Positions 37,301-51,655 of a DNA stretch of 64,000 nucleotides are shown one piece after another. The stretch spans positions 248,001-312,000 of the forward strand of contig JAVGVS010000235.1 of the NCBI GenBank assembly GCA_032718565.1. The letters run 5' to 3'. The DNA comes from Distichodus sexfasciatus. Taxonomy: Eukaryota; Chordata; Actinopteri; Characiformes; Distichodontidae. The stretch's first letter is position 1. Every line of letters begins with the position of its first letter. The position numbers were made by a program, and so were the translations under genes. The notes beneath the pieces were generated by a model. The model did no database searches. It was not told where the DNA came from and worked only from the letters and a program-made list of their open reading frames with translations.

Positions 37301-40300
37301 AATACAGAGATAAAACAAGTGACAAAAAGAGAGAATCGAGATTTCTTTGTTTAAGATTCATTCATTCATTATCTGAACCTCTTAATCCCTGCCAGGACTG
37401 GAGCCTATCTCGGGACTTTGGGTGCAAGGCGGGGATCAAAATCTAGGCACCAACACACTAACAAATAATCAATTAACTTAAGCTGCTTGCTTTTAGGCTG
37501 TAAGAGAAAACCAGAGCAACAGGAGAAAACCCACACAAACACGAGGAGAGCACACACACAGAAAGCCCCGATGGCCAACCTGGTGATCGAACCCAGGTCC
37601 TTCTTGCTGTGAGGCGACAGCGCTAACCACTGCTCCGCCGTGCTGCCTCTCGTTTATGAATTAATATCCAAAAATTTACTCAAGATTCAAGAAATCACAT
37701 CACTGTCAGAATCCAAGCCTCATCTTGAATCTATGTAAAGCATCCTTAGGTGTAAAAAAATTCTACTTAATGGGCCAGTTTTCTGGTCTATGACTAAGCC
37801 TAAGCCTAGACTAGCTTTGAGTTTCAGTGGTACTGCAATTTAGTCCAATATTAGTCTTAATCCATATTCAAGAAAGTCTGTGGAAGGTCTTAAAATGTTG
37901 AGGAACTACCAACAAAGCAGCACATTAAATGGACTATAGAAGCCCCAGATAGATGTTATTTCCATATTCAGGTGGCCTAGCAAGCAAACTGACAAACTTT
38001 ACAGGATATACACATTTGAAACTTGTCTCAGTCCTCATTTTACATCATTTAACAGCTGCTCTTACCCAAGCAACGTTCATTCCCTAATTACAGGGGAACA
38101 ACTTGGGGTTAAGGGCCTTGCCCATGGGCCCAGAGATGTTTTTCTGATGGGATTTTAGGGCTGGATTTGAACCTGCAACTATAGGCGAGTAGGCTAGCCT
38201 GCCACTCCACCGACAGCATCCTGATTTCTGTTTAGTGCTTAGTGCTCAGTGCTTACTTTCCTTTATTTTCTACACCTTTATGAGAATACACCATCAGCAC
38301 CCTTCGTAACCCTAATTTAAGCCATCATTGCAGGTGGTGGTGAGGTCTGAGATTTACTCCAATCAGAGGGTTTTGTGTCCCTTTATTGCTATTTTTACTA
38401 ACACAGACAACCCCCCCGAGTCCTCCGTTTCCCATTAATCGCTGCCTTGTTAAGTGAGTCTCTTGCACGCTAAACTATTCATTCTCCAGCCCTGAACACC
38501 AGGCGGTTTGAATACATAAAAGCGCTAGGCTGTGACCTGTATGGGTTATTAACCCCACATTCTCTGTGTGTGAAGTTTCAGCTCCTCAGGGACTGGAGGT
38601 CTAATTACAGGGTTTCCCTCACATAGACGCATGCATGACCCCAACTCGTCTATCCCAAAGACAAACAGTTCCACACCAGCATCTGCAAAGACAAGAATAT
38701 TGTTTAAATCTCTTATCTGTGGTATCAGTAGAGTGCATTTTTAGCAGTCATTCTTGTTTAGTTTAAACTTTTCTGTCAGGCAGGCGCTAGGACCTGGAGG
38801 ATATCTCACCGTTTTCATCCAGTGATGTGATTGGTTCGTAATATAGTAAAAGTAAAGATTTATAGCTAACTGAAATTTTGATTATCTGACTAGTTTGTTA
38901 GCCAGTTGTTACGTTTTTAAGCATTTTGGTGAGTTACGGAAAAGAAGAAAGACTACTTAGCTTGTTAGCTAATACTTATATCAACTAGCTAGCCTAGCAG
39001 TTGCCCTTTAGCCAAAGTGGAAATGTTAAAAGCTAGTGAAGATGCCAATACTGCAATATTATTCTGCCGCATATATTGAAATGTAAATAAAATTGGCCGA
39101 TTTTTTTTTTTACCAAACGACATGAGTTTTAGATTGAGTGCATCTGAATAGAAAATAATAATCATTTAAAAGGTGATGATGATGCTAAACCAATACATTA
39201 TGTAGCCCTAATATTAATTAGTGAAAGACTTTAACTTACACTTTTAATAAGTTCATCAGTTATTCAAGTGTTATCTGTTTTTAAATCTTTGTTATCTTTT
39301 AAATGGAACTTTCCTAGCGAAGAGTCAATTTGCCCCAGCTAACATGATTTTTCAAGAAATTGTCACACTAACCAGAGTCAAAACGGCCTGGCGTCGCGCA
39401 GAGCAGTAGAAAATTTGCGACACTCTGGCCTATTCCGACCACAACGCCATCTGCTGCGTTCCTCCCCCTCCCCCACCCTGTATTTTTTCAGACACAACGT
39501 CCGTCTGTATTTACAGAAACAGGCCAGGGCTAATGAGGACAGCGCGCTACGCTAATTATGCATCTGCTGCCCCTCCATTGGTAGAAAGCATGGGCAGAGT
39601 TCTCATTTCGAGATGTTTTCCTCTGGATTCCTTTCTTTGTGTCTTTACAAATTAGGACTAAGTTATGTGCTATTCCATTTTAAGAAAGCATTGACGAGGC
39701 ATTACATCACCTTTTATAAAACTTATGTGTCACTGCCTCAGATGACGGAGCCCTGCTTGCTTGCTTGCTTGAAGAACACAAATTTACATTTATCAGACAC
39801 TTACCAAGAGCTCCTTATGTGTCCCACTTACAAGGAAGGACATTTTCCATGGAGAAATGTGGGGTTAAAGTTCTTGCTCATGGGTCCAGTGGTTGGCAAT
39901 AGGTTAGAGCTGAATTTGAACCAATCTCTAGGTTCTTAGGCAAGTATCCTACCTCCACACCATTGTCACCCCATAGGGCAGGGGTAGGCAATTCTATTCC
40001 TGGAGGTCTGGTGTCCTGGGGGTTTTCCATGCTACCTGATCAGTCTCTTCTGGTGGTTGTCTACATGAGACCAGGTGTTAATGTTCTGAAATCCAGTTGG
40101 ATGGAAAACCTCCAGGACACCGGACCTCCAGGACTGGAGTTGCCTGCTCCTGCCATAGGGTAATATAGCTGCTTGTTGGGAATTTTGCTTTGGTTTGGTG
40201 CATTCCAAAACTGTTTGGCCCACCAAGCTGGTTTTGACTACTCCAAACCAGTTTAGTAGCAATTTAAAGGTTTTGTGTTGTTTGGGGAACAAGCCTGTAA

Positions 40301-43300
40301 ATGTTCTTCTGGCTTGAAGGACAAACCCTTTAAACGATGCATGCTACATGCTTGAAACTTTCAAATCTCGTCTGGCAAGTCTCTGTGGGAGTCTGTGTTT
40401 GTGTGTATTTACGGCTTGCATGCGGGTCTGTGATACCGATCCTGTTCGGAAGTGGCAGAATGCATTCTGCAGCTGCACCCATACCAGGGGGTCAGAGATC
40501 AGCTGTGAGTCGTGAGGGCTTTGTTGGTCATTGCCAAACTGAGCATGACTAATCAGGTCATTAGCAGCCGTGCTTTCTGTGCCATGTAGACCCGGTCCAA
40601 AAAAACACAGAACATCTTAAAGTGGGGAACAAAAATGCTTTGGCCTGATGTAGCTCAAACACATCTGTTAACTAACTGTAACTGCGCTAATTGATGTAGA
40701 GATACGGTTGGACAAACGTTTTGCCATGCCTAATTGGCTTAATGCTACAAGTTCACATCTCTTGCCTTGTTGAAAACTCTCGAAGACCAGCTGGCAAGAG
40801 CAACTATTAGCTGTTATGATTCTCATGGGCTTCCTGAGATTTTCCAGGCCCTGTTTCTTTTCACTGACCCTCAGCTTTTTCATCCCATCTTTGGATTGTA
40901 ACGATAACACTTCCAAACACTCTGTGGAGCTTTATCAGCCGGAGCAGCGGACGACAGCAGGAAGGAAGTTGTTTTCACGCTTAGCTCTGCTGTATAATTT
41001 CTGGCCTCGCTGGATGTCCCTTTTCCTCTGGCCATCTGTGTAACACCAGGAGACAATGGAGCTTTTTCAGGTCCTTCATGGATGAGAAAGTGTGATTTTA
41101 TGGTACTTTGGACATGTTCCTTTCTTCTAAACCTTATCTAGATATATCTGCAGCACTGTAAAACTAGTCAGAAAAAGAAGGGGTGCACTGATCTGATTTT
41201 TCAAAGATTTTAATGAATAAATTGCATGTTTTATTGGGTAAGACTTGACTTTATAGTGTTGTAAAACAAAATTATAACAATGGGCCATTGCGGCTGATAC
41301 ACAATTCAAAAATTTGAAATATTTGAGTTTGTGCATCGCTAAAAATGCACCACTTTATGAGACAGTTTTGAACTAACTTAAAGGCTGTTCAAAGTCTTTA
41401 GGTTTAACACTAAACTGTTTCGTAAGAGACAGTTTACTACCAACTTAATGGCCTGTGGAAAAGCCTGTAAGTTGGTACCAAACTGTCCCATACACTTTGT
41501 TTAATTTATTAAACAGGGACAGAGGCAGTAGATCCTGTGATCAGTGGGCATCACCAGCTTAAGTTCATGTTGACCAAACTGAGCTATGTCTTGGAACCCT
41601 TCAATCTGGTTATGGTTTATCTTGGACTCCTGACCAACCTGATGGCCATTAGTCCAGCTATAAGCAGCGTATGTCCATCTTCAGTCAGCTGAAAATCTTC
41701 ACAGTTCAGTGCTGGACATGTAGTAGTAGGTCCTGCTGGGTCGCTGCCCAAAAGAGAGCAAGTAAAATGCAGACGGGCAAAAGTTCAGCCTTCTCAGACG
41801 GGGCCTAGTCGACTCTACTGTGACGCCCAGCTCCACAGCGGCAACTCTCGAACGTCTCAGCCGAAAGCGTGTTGACTTTGGAGGGGTCACCAAGCAGTCA
41901 GGCGAGGAAAAGCCACCATGAGCCAAAACTGAGGGTGGACTTAGCCTCCCTCTTTTACTCTAACCTCATGTCCACTCGCTATTTAGACCGTGCTTATAAA
42001 ATGCCTCCGTATTACTTCTTGGAGCCCTGTCTCACTCAGTATCCCTCAGAGAAGGGCGTGAGAAGTAGATAAAGATTCCTCTACTCACTTCCATCTTGCA
42101 GCTGGACTTGATGTTTGATAGTAAGTGACGTCACATTTTCACAACACCTTGAGCGGCATATTATAGTGTTGTGGTGATGTTTTGTCATCTTCCGATGGCG
42201 CACAGATAATAGTGGTGGTGGGACGAGAGTTTGTATGTTTCATTCCAGCTCGATCCCACCTTGATCTTTAATTAAGAAATTTGGATAAGTTGTGGCACAA
42301 ATGTTGTAGTAATGAAATAATAATATTTTTATTGTTATTGTTTTTTGTATAGTAAGGCAGTCCCTCCAGGATTTCATGGGCCTTTTCTGGTTCCCGCAAA
42401 CCCGACAGGCATTAAATGATTCAGATAATGACTGACTGACTGAGAAAACCACTATTATTTGTGTAAACCTTGAACCATTTAGTTATTTTTGAAGGTAAAT
42501 CTGAGGTGTTTTTATCACACGTTTCTTGCGTCTTCCAAACTTAACAAGGAAGTGAGATCGCTGACGTATGGCTCAGCAATGATGATTGGTCAAAAATTGT
42601 GAAAAATTAATTGGTCAAAATCGCAAGGCCACGATGAATTTGCAGGGATTGGCTGAATTTGTTGCTATCGCAACATCGCGAAATCCTGGAGGGTCTGGTA
42701 AGAGTGTCAACGTTTGATGTATGGTTGAAGGAACCAAAACTGGGCAATATGACCTGAAATAAATATCACGATTAATTGATTTTCCTCGATTTTCAGTTTT
42801 GACTCATTTTTGATTAGTTGTCCAGCCCTAGAAGAAATTGTTACATGTGACAGACCCAAATTATCACTGTTGACAATGCTTAATTTTTCCTTCCAGATAG
42901 AGCTTGTAAATGCTCTAGTTGGGAGACCTTTTGTAGAATAAGATCATTAATAAAACTATTCTACTCTTGTTCCTGTACTTTGGATCAAAATGTTGTTATT
43001 CTAAGAATTTTGGGCCTCTCAGGACCAGTTTCATACTGTGAAACGCTTAATAAATGACGACCCAGACGCTGACTTTGGTTTAGTCCAGTTGGCTCGTCCT
43101 TGTTTGGCTTCTCTCTGACAGGCCTGAATGAGCCCATCTGCTCATAGCATGCAAGCAATTCCCAAATAGCAGGCTGGCGGTCCGTGAGAATCCGGTGCGA
43201 GGTTGTGAGGGTTTTGCATTTTTCGAATGATCCCATGTGGTTCCGTACCGAAATTTCCTGATGTCAGCTGATGTCTCTCGTCAAACGCTGATGCAGAGAA

Positions 43301-46300
43301 ACATGATTGTAGCCATGTGTGTGTTTGTGTGTATGTATGTGTGTGCGCTACTTTTTGATACTCTGGAACTAGTTTAACTTTTCACTCTTCGGATTTTTTA
43401 CATGAATCTTTAAATACTTACGGGGCTGGTCTAGCCCTCACCCTAACCCCAAACATAGTGGCTGGTTCCACCAGCTTGACGTGTGTTTTGTAAGAATGTG
43501 AAGACAGCAAAAGCAGGGGCGACCGCAGACACACCGGCCCTAAAAATAACCCATGCGACAGCCAGGATAAAGGGCCTGGAAGAATGGTCGGCTTTTGCGC
43601 TCCAGCCAGGCAACATGACGCCCATCCCCCTCCTCCTCCTCCTCCTCCACACAACTCTCCAGCCCAAACAAGAGACAAAAACGACAACTCTAGACTCCAT
43701 TAGGCTGTGAAAGCAATCAATATTGAGCTTGATGGCGTCATGCGGCTTTGACTCATCCTCCTGTACACCCAGATGAGCTCAGATATTATCTAAAACACTG
43801 TGTTGTATATTTTCACCCTGGACATGACAAAGTGTCCTGATTCATTGCAACAAAAAGTAGGGCCCTATGAAATGTGTTTTGTTTTTTCCTAAATTCCGTT
43901 TTATTTTTTCCTGAATTCCGTTTTTTCCGTTTTTATTCTTCTAAATTCTGTGTTTTATGTTATAATCATATTTATTCCCCTAAAAAGTGTCTAATCATGG
44001 AGTGGATTCCATTTTATTTGTTGAATTCCGCGATTCCGTCCGCGTTTTCTGCATTTCGGAAATCATAGGGCCCTAAAAAAAGACGCCAACACTTGTGTTT
44101 CCTAATTCTTAGAAACACAGCAAAAAGCTAAATATAATGCCTCATTATCAGCATCGGCTTCGCCCAGTAATTTCCATATTGTGCATCCCTCTTTAAACAC
44201 ATTTCTTCTTAAGGAAACTTGGTGAATGCGGCCCAAAGAGCTTTAGAAGGGAAGTAAACTCTACATCCTGAAGTAAACACTCATTATAGTACGCACAAGT
44301 TGCTTAACATCTAATTCAATGCAATTAAGTGTCTTGAGACAGTATTAAATACTACTTAAGTGTCATGATCTGTATAATGTATTGCAATACTACTTATGTG
44401 TCATGATACAGTATTTAATACTACTTAAGTGTCACGATATGTATGATACATTGCAGTACTACTTAAGTGTCGTAATACAGTATTTAAATATACTCAAGTG
44501 TCATTAACCAGTATTTAATACTACTTAAGTGTCATGATACAGTATTTAACTCTACTTAAGTGTCATGATCTGTATATGTATTGCAATACTACTTAAGTGT
44601 CATGATACAGTATTTAATACTACTTAAGTGTCACGATATGTATGATACATTGCAATATTACTTAAGTGTCGTGATACAGTATTTAAATATACTCAAGTGT
44701 CATTAACCAGTATTTAATACTACTTAAGTGTCATGATACAGTGTTTAACTCTACTTAAGTGTCATGATATGTATGATATGTGTTGAAGTACTACTTAAGT
44801 GTCATGATACGGTATTTAATACTACTTAAGTGTCATGATTTGTTTGATATGTATTGCAATACTACTTAAGTGGCACTGTATGATATATAATACTACTTAT
44901 ATGTCATGATACTTATTATATGTATTGCAATATGACTTAAGTGTAATTATATGTATACCACGTAGGTGTTAGGTTGTAGACTCATGATTTTTGGACCAAT
45001 ATCCGATATATGTATTGGATTGAAGCATCTGGTGTATCTACTAATAATAATTGAGTGTTGTGTGTATGTAGCTCTCTACAGAGAAGCACTGAACTCTGGC
45101 GTGTGTGCATGCGTCGTGTGTATGTCATTTATGCTCTCACTTTAGTTCATGGTTTTCCTCAGTTGTTTTGTACCCGCTTACACCCCCTTGCCACTTGTCT
45201 CCGGCATGCAGAATTTTTGATGCATTTCTGTATATATTATAAGTGTGTTCTTGCACATTGCTGCATCAGCATTTGTATGTGTGTGTTTATGTGTGTGTGT
45301 GTGTCCAAGATCAGTAGAAGCGCTTTGCCCGTCAAGTGGACGTAATGTCTGAATCATCTTGCCCTGTGTTTATGAACAAAAATGATAAAAGATGACATCA
45401 TGGTCCAGACAGGAGGTAGGATGGACAGAATTGTGCAGGGCGAATAAAAGGAGGGGGATAGTTGCCATGGTTACGAGCCGCAGGGCTACAAGAGCGTACA
45501 TGTGGGAGTGTCATGTGCGATGAATGAGGATGGATGGAGAGAGCGAGAGGAAGAGATGGAGAGGGCCTAGGGCTCTGACGGAGCAGATGTCCTTCCAGGC
45601 GTCCTACTCGAGAAGCATTTTGGTGAATCCAGCAGCATGTGAAAGACACATTAGGGTCATGATAGGCAATGTTTTTTGCTGTATATGTATTGCTCAAGTG
45701 TTCGATGCACATGATATATATTCGAATAATATTTAAGTTTCAGCATAAAAAATTTATGTTGCACTATAATATGTCTTGCAGTAATACTTAAGTGTTATGA
45801 TATGTTTGAGATTTGACTCGACGTATGTGATATGTATTATATGTTTTGCAATACAGTGTGGTGATACAGTAGTTAAATATACTTAAGTGTCATTATATGT
45901 GTATGTATTGCAATAGTACTTAAGTGTCATGATACAACATTTAATACTACTTAAGTGTCATGATATGCTTACGTATTGCAATACTACCAAAGTGTCATGA
46001 TACAACATTTAATACTACTTAGGTGTCATGATACATATGATATGTATTACAATACTACTTAAGTGTCATGATACGTTTAATACTACTTAAGTGTATGTAT
46101 GATATGTATAGCAAAACCACTTAGGTGTCAGGATGCAGTATTTGTATCACAGTACGGTTTTTAATACTACTTAAGTGTCATGATATGTATGATGTGTATA
46201 GAAATTCTGCTTAGGTGCTGTGATATGATATTAATACTACTTAAGTATTGTATCTATGATATGTATTGCAATAGTACTTAAATGTCATGATACAACATTT

Positions 46301-49300
46301 AATACTGCTTAAGTGTCATGATATGTTTATGTATTGCAATACTACCTAAGTGTCATGATACAACATTTAATACTACTTAGATGTCATGATACATATGATA
46401 TGTATTGCAGTACTACTTAAGTGTCATGATATGTTTAATACTGCTTAAGTGTATGTATGATATGTTTAGCAAAACCACTTAGGTATCAGGGTGCAATATT
46501 TCTGTCACAGTACACTTTTTAATACTACTTAAGTGTCATGATATGCATGATGTGTATAGAAATTCTGCTTAGGTGCTGTGATACGATATTAATACTACTT
46601 AAGTATTGTATCTATGATATGTATTGCAATACTACATAAGTGACATGATACAGTGTTTAAATATACTTAAGTGTCATGATACAACATTTAATACTACTGT
46701 ACTTAAGTGTCATTATATGTTTTGTAATACTACCCAAGTGTAATGATATAGAACATGTGTTGAAGTACGATATGTATTGCAGTACTACTTAAGTGTCATG
46801 ACACTCTGGGCAGTGTGTTGTTCAGTTAAATACAGTTAAAGAGCATCTGCTTCAGGTCTTGAGAAAAAGAGCAAAAGGACCATAAAGATGTCCAGAGCAG
46901 AGGCGGCTTGAGGGTGGTCACAGTCCATCTAAGACATCTAAATAAACATCCCAGTGCCTACATTCCTACAAATAATCTCCTGTCTCTCATCTAACACACA
47001 CACTCACACACACTCTCACACACAGAGCGGTTTGCCACAGGCCATGGGTGTGGTGTCGGGGCGTCTGGAATGGGTTAGAAATGCACAGCGGTTAGCCTCT
47101 TCTCTCTTTGTTTTGTCTGCGTCAAATTACCGGCAGCCGTCATCCCTGTCACTCCTCGCCAATCCTGCAAAAACACACACACACTTGCCCGCATCCCACA
47201 CACAACCATATACACGCACACATACACAGCTCTCCAGTACAGTAGAATGATGGGTTTGCTGTCTCTCTGTGGGTTTGGGTCTCCATATTTCAGACAGACA
47301 GGGGGTTGTGTTCGGCTGCTGTTTGAGGACAGGAGGAGAAGGTCTGATCTGATGTTCTGAATGCTGTTTGTTCCTCAAGATCTGGCAAATATCTGATCTT
47401 AATCTGTAACTGACATGAGAGATTTTTGTAGGATCTGGAATACATTCAGGGCAAGAGTTTCAGATGTTTTATGTCTTGTCTTAACTCTGTGTTCACAAAT
47501 TGGACGTATAGTTTAAGAACAGCAATCAGAAAAACAGTCTTCCTGTATTAGCATTCAACTTATATTTTAGCTGATAAATAACAAAAATATTCCCGATGCG
47601 CATCCACACAGCGCTATTGTGCCGCGGCTCTCATGTGGAACGCCCTCATGGCAAAAATGTACTTCTGTCCACGGAATGCGAGATTTTTCTAGGATCTGGA
47701 ATACATTTAGGGTATGGATACTTAAGAGTTTCAGATCTTTTATGTCTTCTATTAACTCCGCGTTCACAAATCTTCAGGCTTTTAGCTTTGGACATAAGAT
47801 TTAAGAACAGTGATCAGAAAAGGAGTCTTAAAGATCACTTAAAGTTGTAAAATACGAAACTGGAACTGAAACGTCCAGCTCATGAATGATGAAGATAGAA
47901 TAGCATATATGATTATTAGAGATGGCATCTGATACGTGAATCAGTATCGGTCCGATAACGACTCAGATAGCTGTATTGGGTATCGGTGGCTTTGAATAGA
48001 TCTATGAAGCCGATCTGTAGATTGTAGGTTTTTCTATGTTTGCATATGTGCACACGCTCTATTGGTTATGCATCAGAAGTGTTACTGCGGTAAAGCTGGT
48101 TTATTGTTCAACATTCGCGCTAATTCCTACATATTTATATAACAGCAAGCACAACAAGCTTAACTTAACTCCATTGTTATGATCATTTATATTGTCTGAT
48201 ATTGTCTGACATTTTACTGTTCAATATTTGCTGTGCAGCTACACTTGGCACTTTAAAAACATTGCACACTGCACTCATTGCACCATTTAAATCCATTGCA
48301 CCTTATTGTATATAAGTCATAGTTTATAGTTTATTTTCTTTTTTATCTCCTTATTTTTAAGTTTTTAAGGTTCTCTTGTTCTCCTTGTTATTTTTATTAT
48401 TTTATTTTTACATTTTTTGCCTTAATTGCATGGTCAAAGAGCAGATCAGGATACATTTCACTGCATGTTGTACCTGTATAATTTGCATGTGACAAATAAA
48501 GAATCTTGAATCTTGAAGCAGTGTAACACACTACGACCCCAAAAGCAAATCACATGATTATGATGTTTAACCTGTTAAGCCCTGAGACTGGTACAAATTT
48601 TTGCTCTAAAAACGATGCCCAAAATAACGTGTATATCTCAGCAACTACAATGTCTATTTTTATGCTTTCGGAATCACTATAAAGGTAACACTTGTGAGAT
48701 ATAGCATACATGTTACTGGGTCAGAATAAAGGAAGATGCAACACAGCAGAACATGAAAAAAAAAACATATCTGCGTAATCTGCGGAGTCTGGGCTTCCAT
48801 ATGATATATGGTCTGCCTGGTTAGCCGTAGTAGTATAGATTCTTCCACGTAGACCTACGCAGTGTTTTTGTTCTTTGTTTATTTATGTGTTTGGTGTTGA
48901 AATTGTGTTATGTTTAGGTGGAATTTGTTGTTTGAGGTTTTTAGACGAGATTCCACGGGTGATGTTGATGTGCCGCATGCATATGTTTATTTACGTTTAC
49001 CGACTATTTAAAGCCTTCCCGTTCTGCCCCCAGTACCGGGGTCAAGCCGTTAATTTCCTTGACAACACTACAATCACTCACAATCTCTGTGTTCCTGATG
49101 GTTTTACTGCTGCAGATTAGGGACCGTTACAAAATGACAGAACTTTGTTTAAACAATGTAATTTTAATAATAAATAATTTAGCATGTACATATGGGTGTG
49201 TAATTATTGTTACATTGGTTTAGTTAGGAAAACAGTATTTAAGTCAGATATTTCCTGAAGCATAAGAGTAATCTCAGTGATTCGATTTTTGGCTTTTTTG

Positions 49301-51325
49301 TTCTTTAGGGCGAACATAGATGAAGTGGAGACCGAGGTGGTGGAGATCGAAGCGAAGCTGGACAAGGTGAGTTATTGTAAAATATATGTACTAAAGTGTA
49401 TTCCAATATCTGCTTCTCTGACCGTCGCTTGTCTTTTTGGGTTGCAAAGTGACATTTGGACTGTTAAATCCATAATTACATTTCTGCAGTCAGTGCTTTG
49501 GGAAGTTTAGCCATAGGCAGAGGCGGAAATAGTCATGTAACGCAAATTTATAGTTTTGTAAATGAACTTTTGATAAGGTTTCTGACCATCACCTGTTTTT
49601 GACCACATTTTTGCTCGTCTTTGATTTTCAAAATATCTTAGAATCTTAACAGTCTTTCGTAGGTGAATTTAAGTGAGTGATTATTTGTCATTGTGAACGC
49701 ACCACAGCACAGCACACAGTGCACAAATAAGAGAGCATGAGTGAATGTCAGCGTCTTCGTGGAAACTGCGTAGACAGAACGGATTTCTTCTTGAGAACGG
49801 CTGGTGAATGAGGTCCAGCGTTTTCATCCCTGACATTCCCGTGCCACTTGGAAAAGAGCTTGCTGATCTGTACGTATGTTGTTGTTTTGACTCTGGAGTT
49901 GATTTCCCCGTGCAGCTCGTGGCTCATCTCATTATGCCAGAGGACAATTAGATCACGGCTAAGCGGGACAGCAGCAGCAGATGTTGGCCCAAAACCATGC
50001 TGTCCAGCTCGTCCTCGTGCTCCCACTCATAATTTACTGCTTGTTTAGGATCACTCTAGATGAAGAACAGTCACTTGTCAAAGCTGAGAACTTTTCCAGA
50101 GCCGGCAGGTAGGGCTGGGCAATTAATCGAAAATGAATCAAAACCAACATTCAGAGCCTCGAATCGACGTAATCTTGCCCATGATGATTATTTTGATTGT
50201 TTATTAAAACTTGCCCCTTTGTGTGATCGTTAGAGGTGTGAACCTTCACTGGTCTCACGATTCGATTCGATTACGATTATCAGGTCAACAATTCGATACG
50301 ATATCCCGATGCATCGCGATTTTTGCATTTTTCTACATTACCTTCACATTGCACGCAGGAATATTTGTAGTATTACTTTTCAGATATTTGCATTAAATTC
50401 ATATTCATAAACATGCCTCAACTCATGTGGAAATGTTTTGAAAAATAAATGAAATGAAATAATTTTTAAAAAGTGATTTCAGTGGTGAAACTGGATTGCA
50501 TGTCCCGGACCAATTGCAATGCCGCTGCGGACCATCACGGGGCAGTGGACCGCCGATTGAAAACCCTCGATATAATTGGTTATGTTCTGCCACTGCATCG
50601 ATGCAGAATCGTCCACGTCGGCGTCGCGATGCATCGATTATGTGATTCGTTTCAATACCCCTAGTGATCACGTACTGTTCCCTTAAAAACATACATAAAA
50701 CATGAGTTGTCACATGACATCCCGGCTTTAATAGTTGAGCATATTTACAGTACAAACCCAGTGAGTGAACTGAAGGCCAAAACAAAACTAGTATGAACAA
50801 TAAACGACAGAAAAATGGATGAAAAAGGATGACGGCTACAGATATGTGAAGAGGCTTGTGTGCCCTCGAAACGTCGAATGTGGTGGCTTTGTGAAGAACA
50901 GCGGCGAAAATTTGAGCTCCATGTTAGTCCATGGGGGAAAAAAAACAGACGACAACATGGACTGAACTCGCAAACCAGCGTGTGTATCAAAAACGTATAC
51001 ACAAACACCTCACGCCGCAATAGGCCGCACGTTTTAGAGTTGGAACAAAGTTTCTAGAGCAAAACTGTAGGAGGAGTAGCGGTCAGAAAATGTGAGTGGA
51101 ATAAAAATCGGTGGTTGATTTAAGTCTAGTTTGAAACTAAAAGAGGTTTTAACTTCTTTAAGGAAACCAAATATTTTAGGAGACTTCAACTTGGCTCATG
51201 AAAACAAAATTTAACTTAATGTGCAAAATTCCGGATAAATTCTCAAAATTCAAGATGTTTTCACTAAAGTGTTGTTAACAGCCGTGTGTCAGACTGGTGC
51301 TGTTTTAAAGTGGAATCAAATGGGC

Positions 51326-51356
<31 letters not shown>

Positions 51357-51622
51357 TGGCGGGTTTTGATGGCGTTGTGGGGGCCTTTTTGTCCCCTAAA
51401 ATCACTTGTATTCGTTTTTTTGGGCTTTGTGGGGACATTTGAGAGGTCCCCATGAAGAAAAATGACTATAGAAAATGTGCTTGTTTTATTAGGGAAACTA
51501 AAAGAGGTGAAAGATGTGCGTTTGTTTACTGATGTTAGGGTAAAATTAGGTGTAAAATTATATCCATCTAGTCATTATGGGAGTCTATGGAAGGACATCC
51601 CAAAGATAGTAATACGTGACTG

Positions 51623-51655
<33 letters not shown>

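Larger units (their letters stand above)
25759..49308 (+). other. acap3 intron 1 (~23.5 kb)
   Basis: Very long first intron packed with SINEs, hAT-like elements, microsatellites and minisatellites, listed separately. Several high-complexity islands could be enhancers: 34790-34920, 38370-38660, 39360-39600. No nested gene could be proven; candidate - strand exons at 29698-30180 and 30781-31107 are discussed in findings. Confidence 0.85.
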
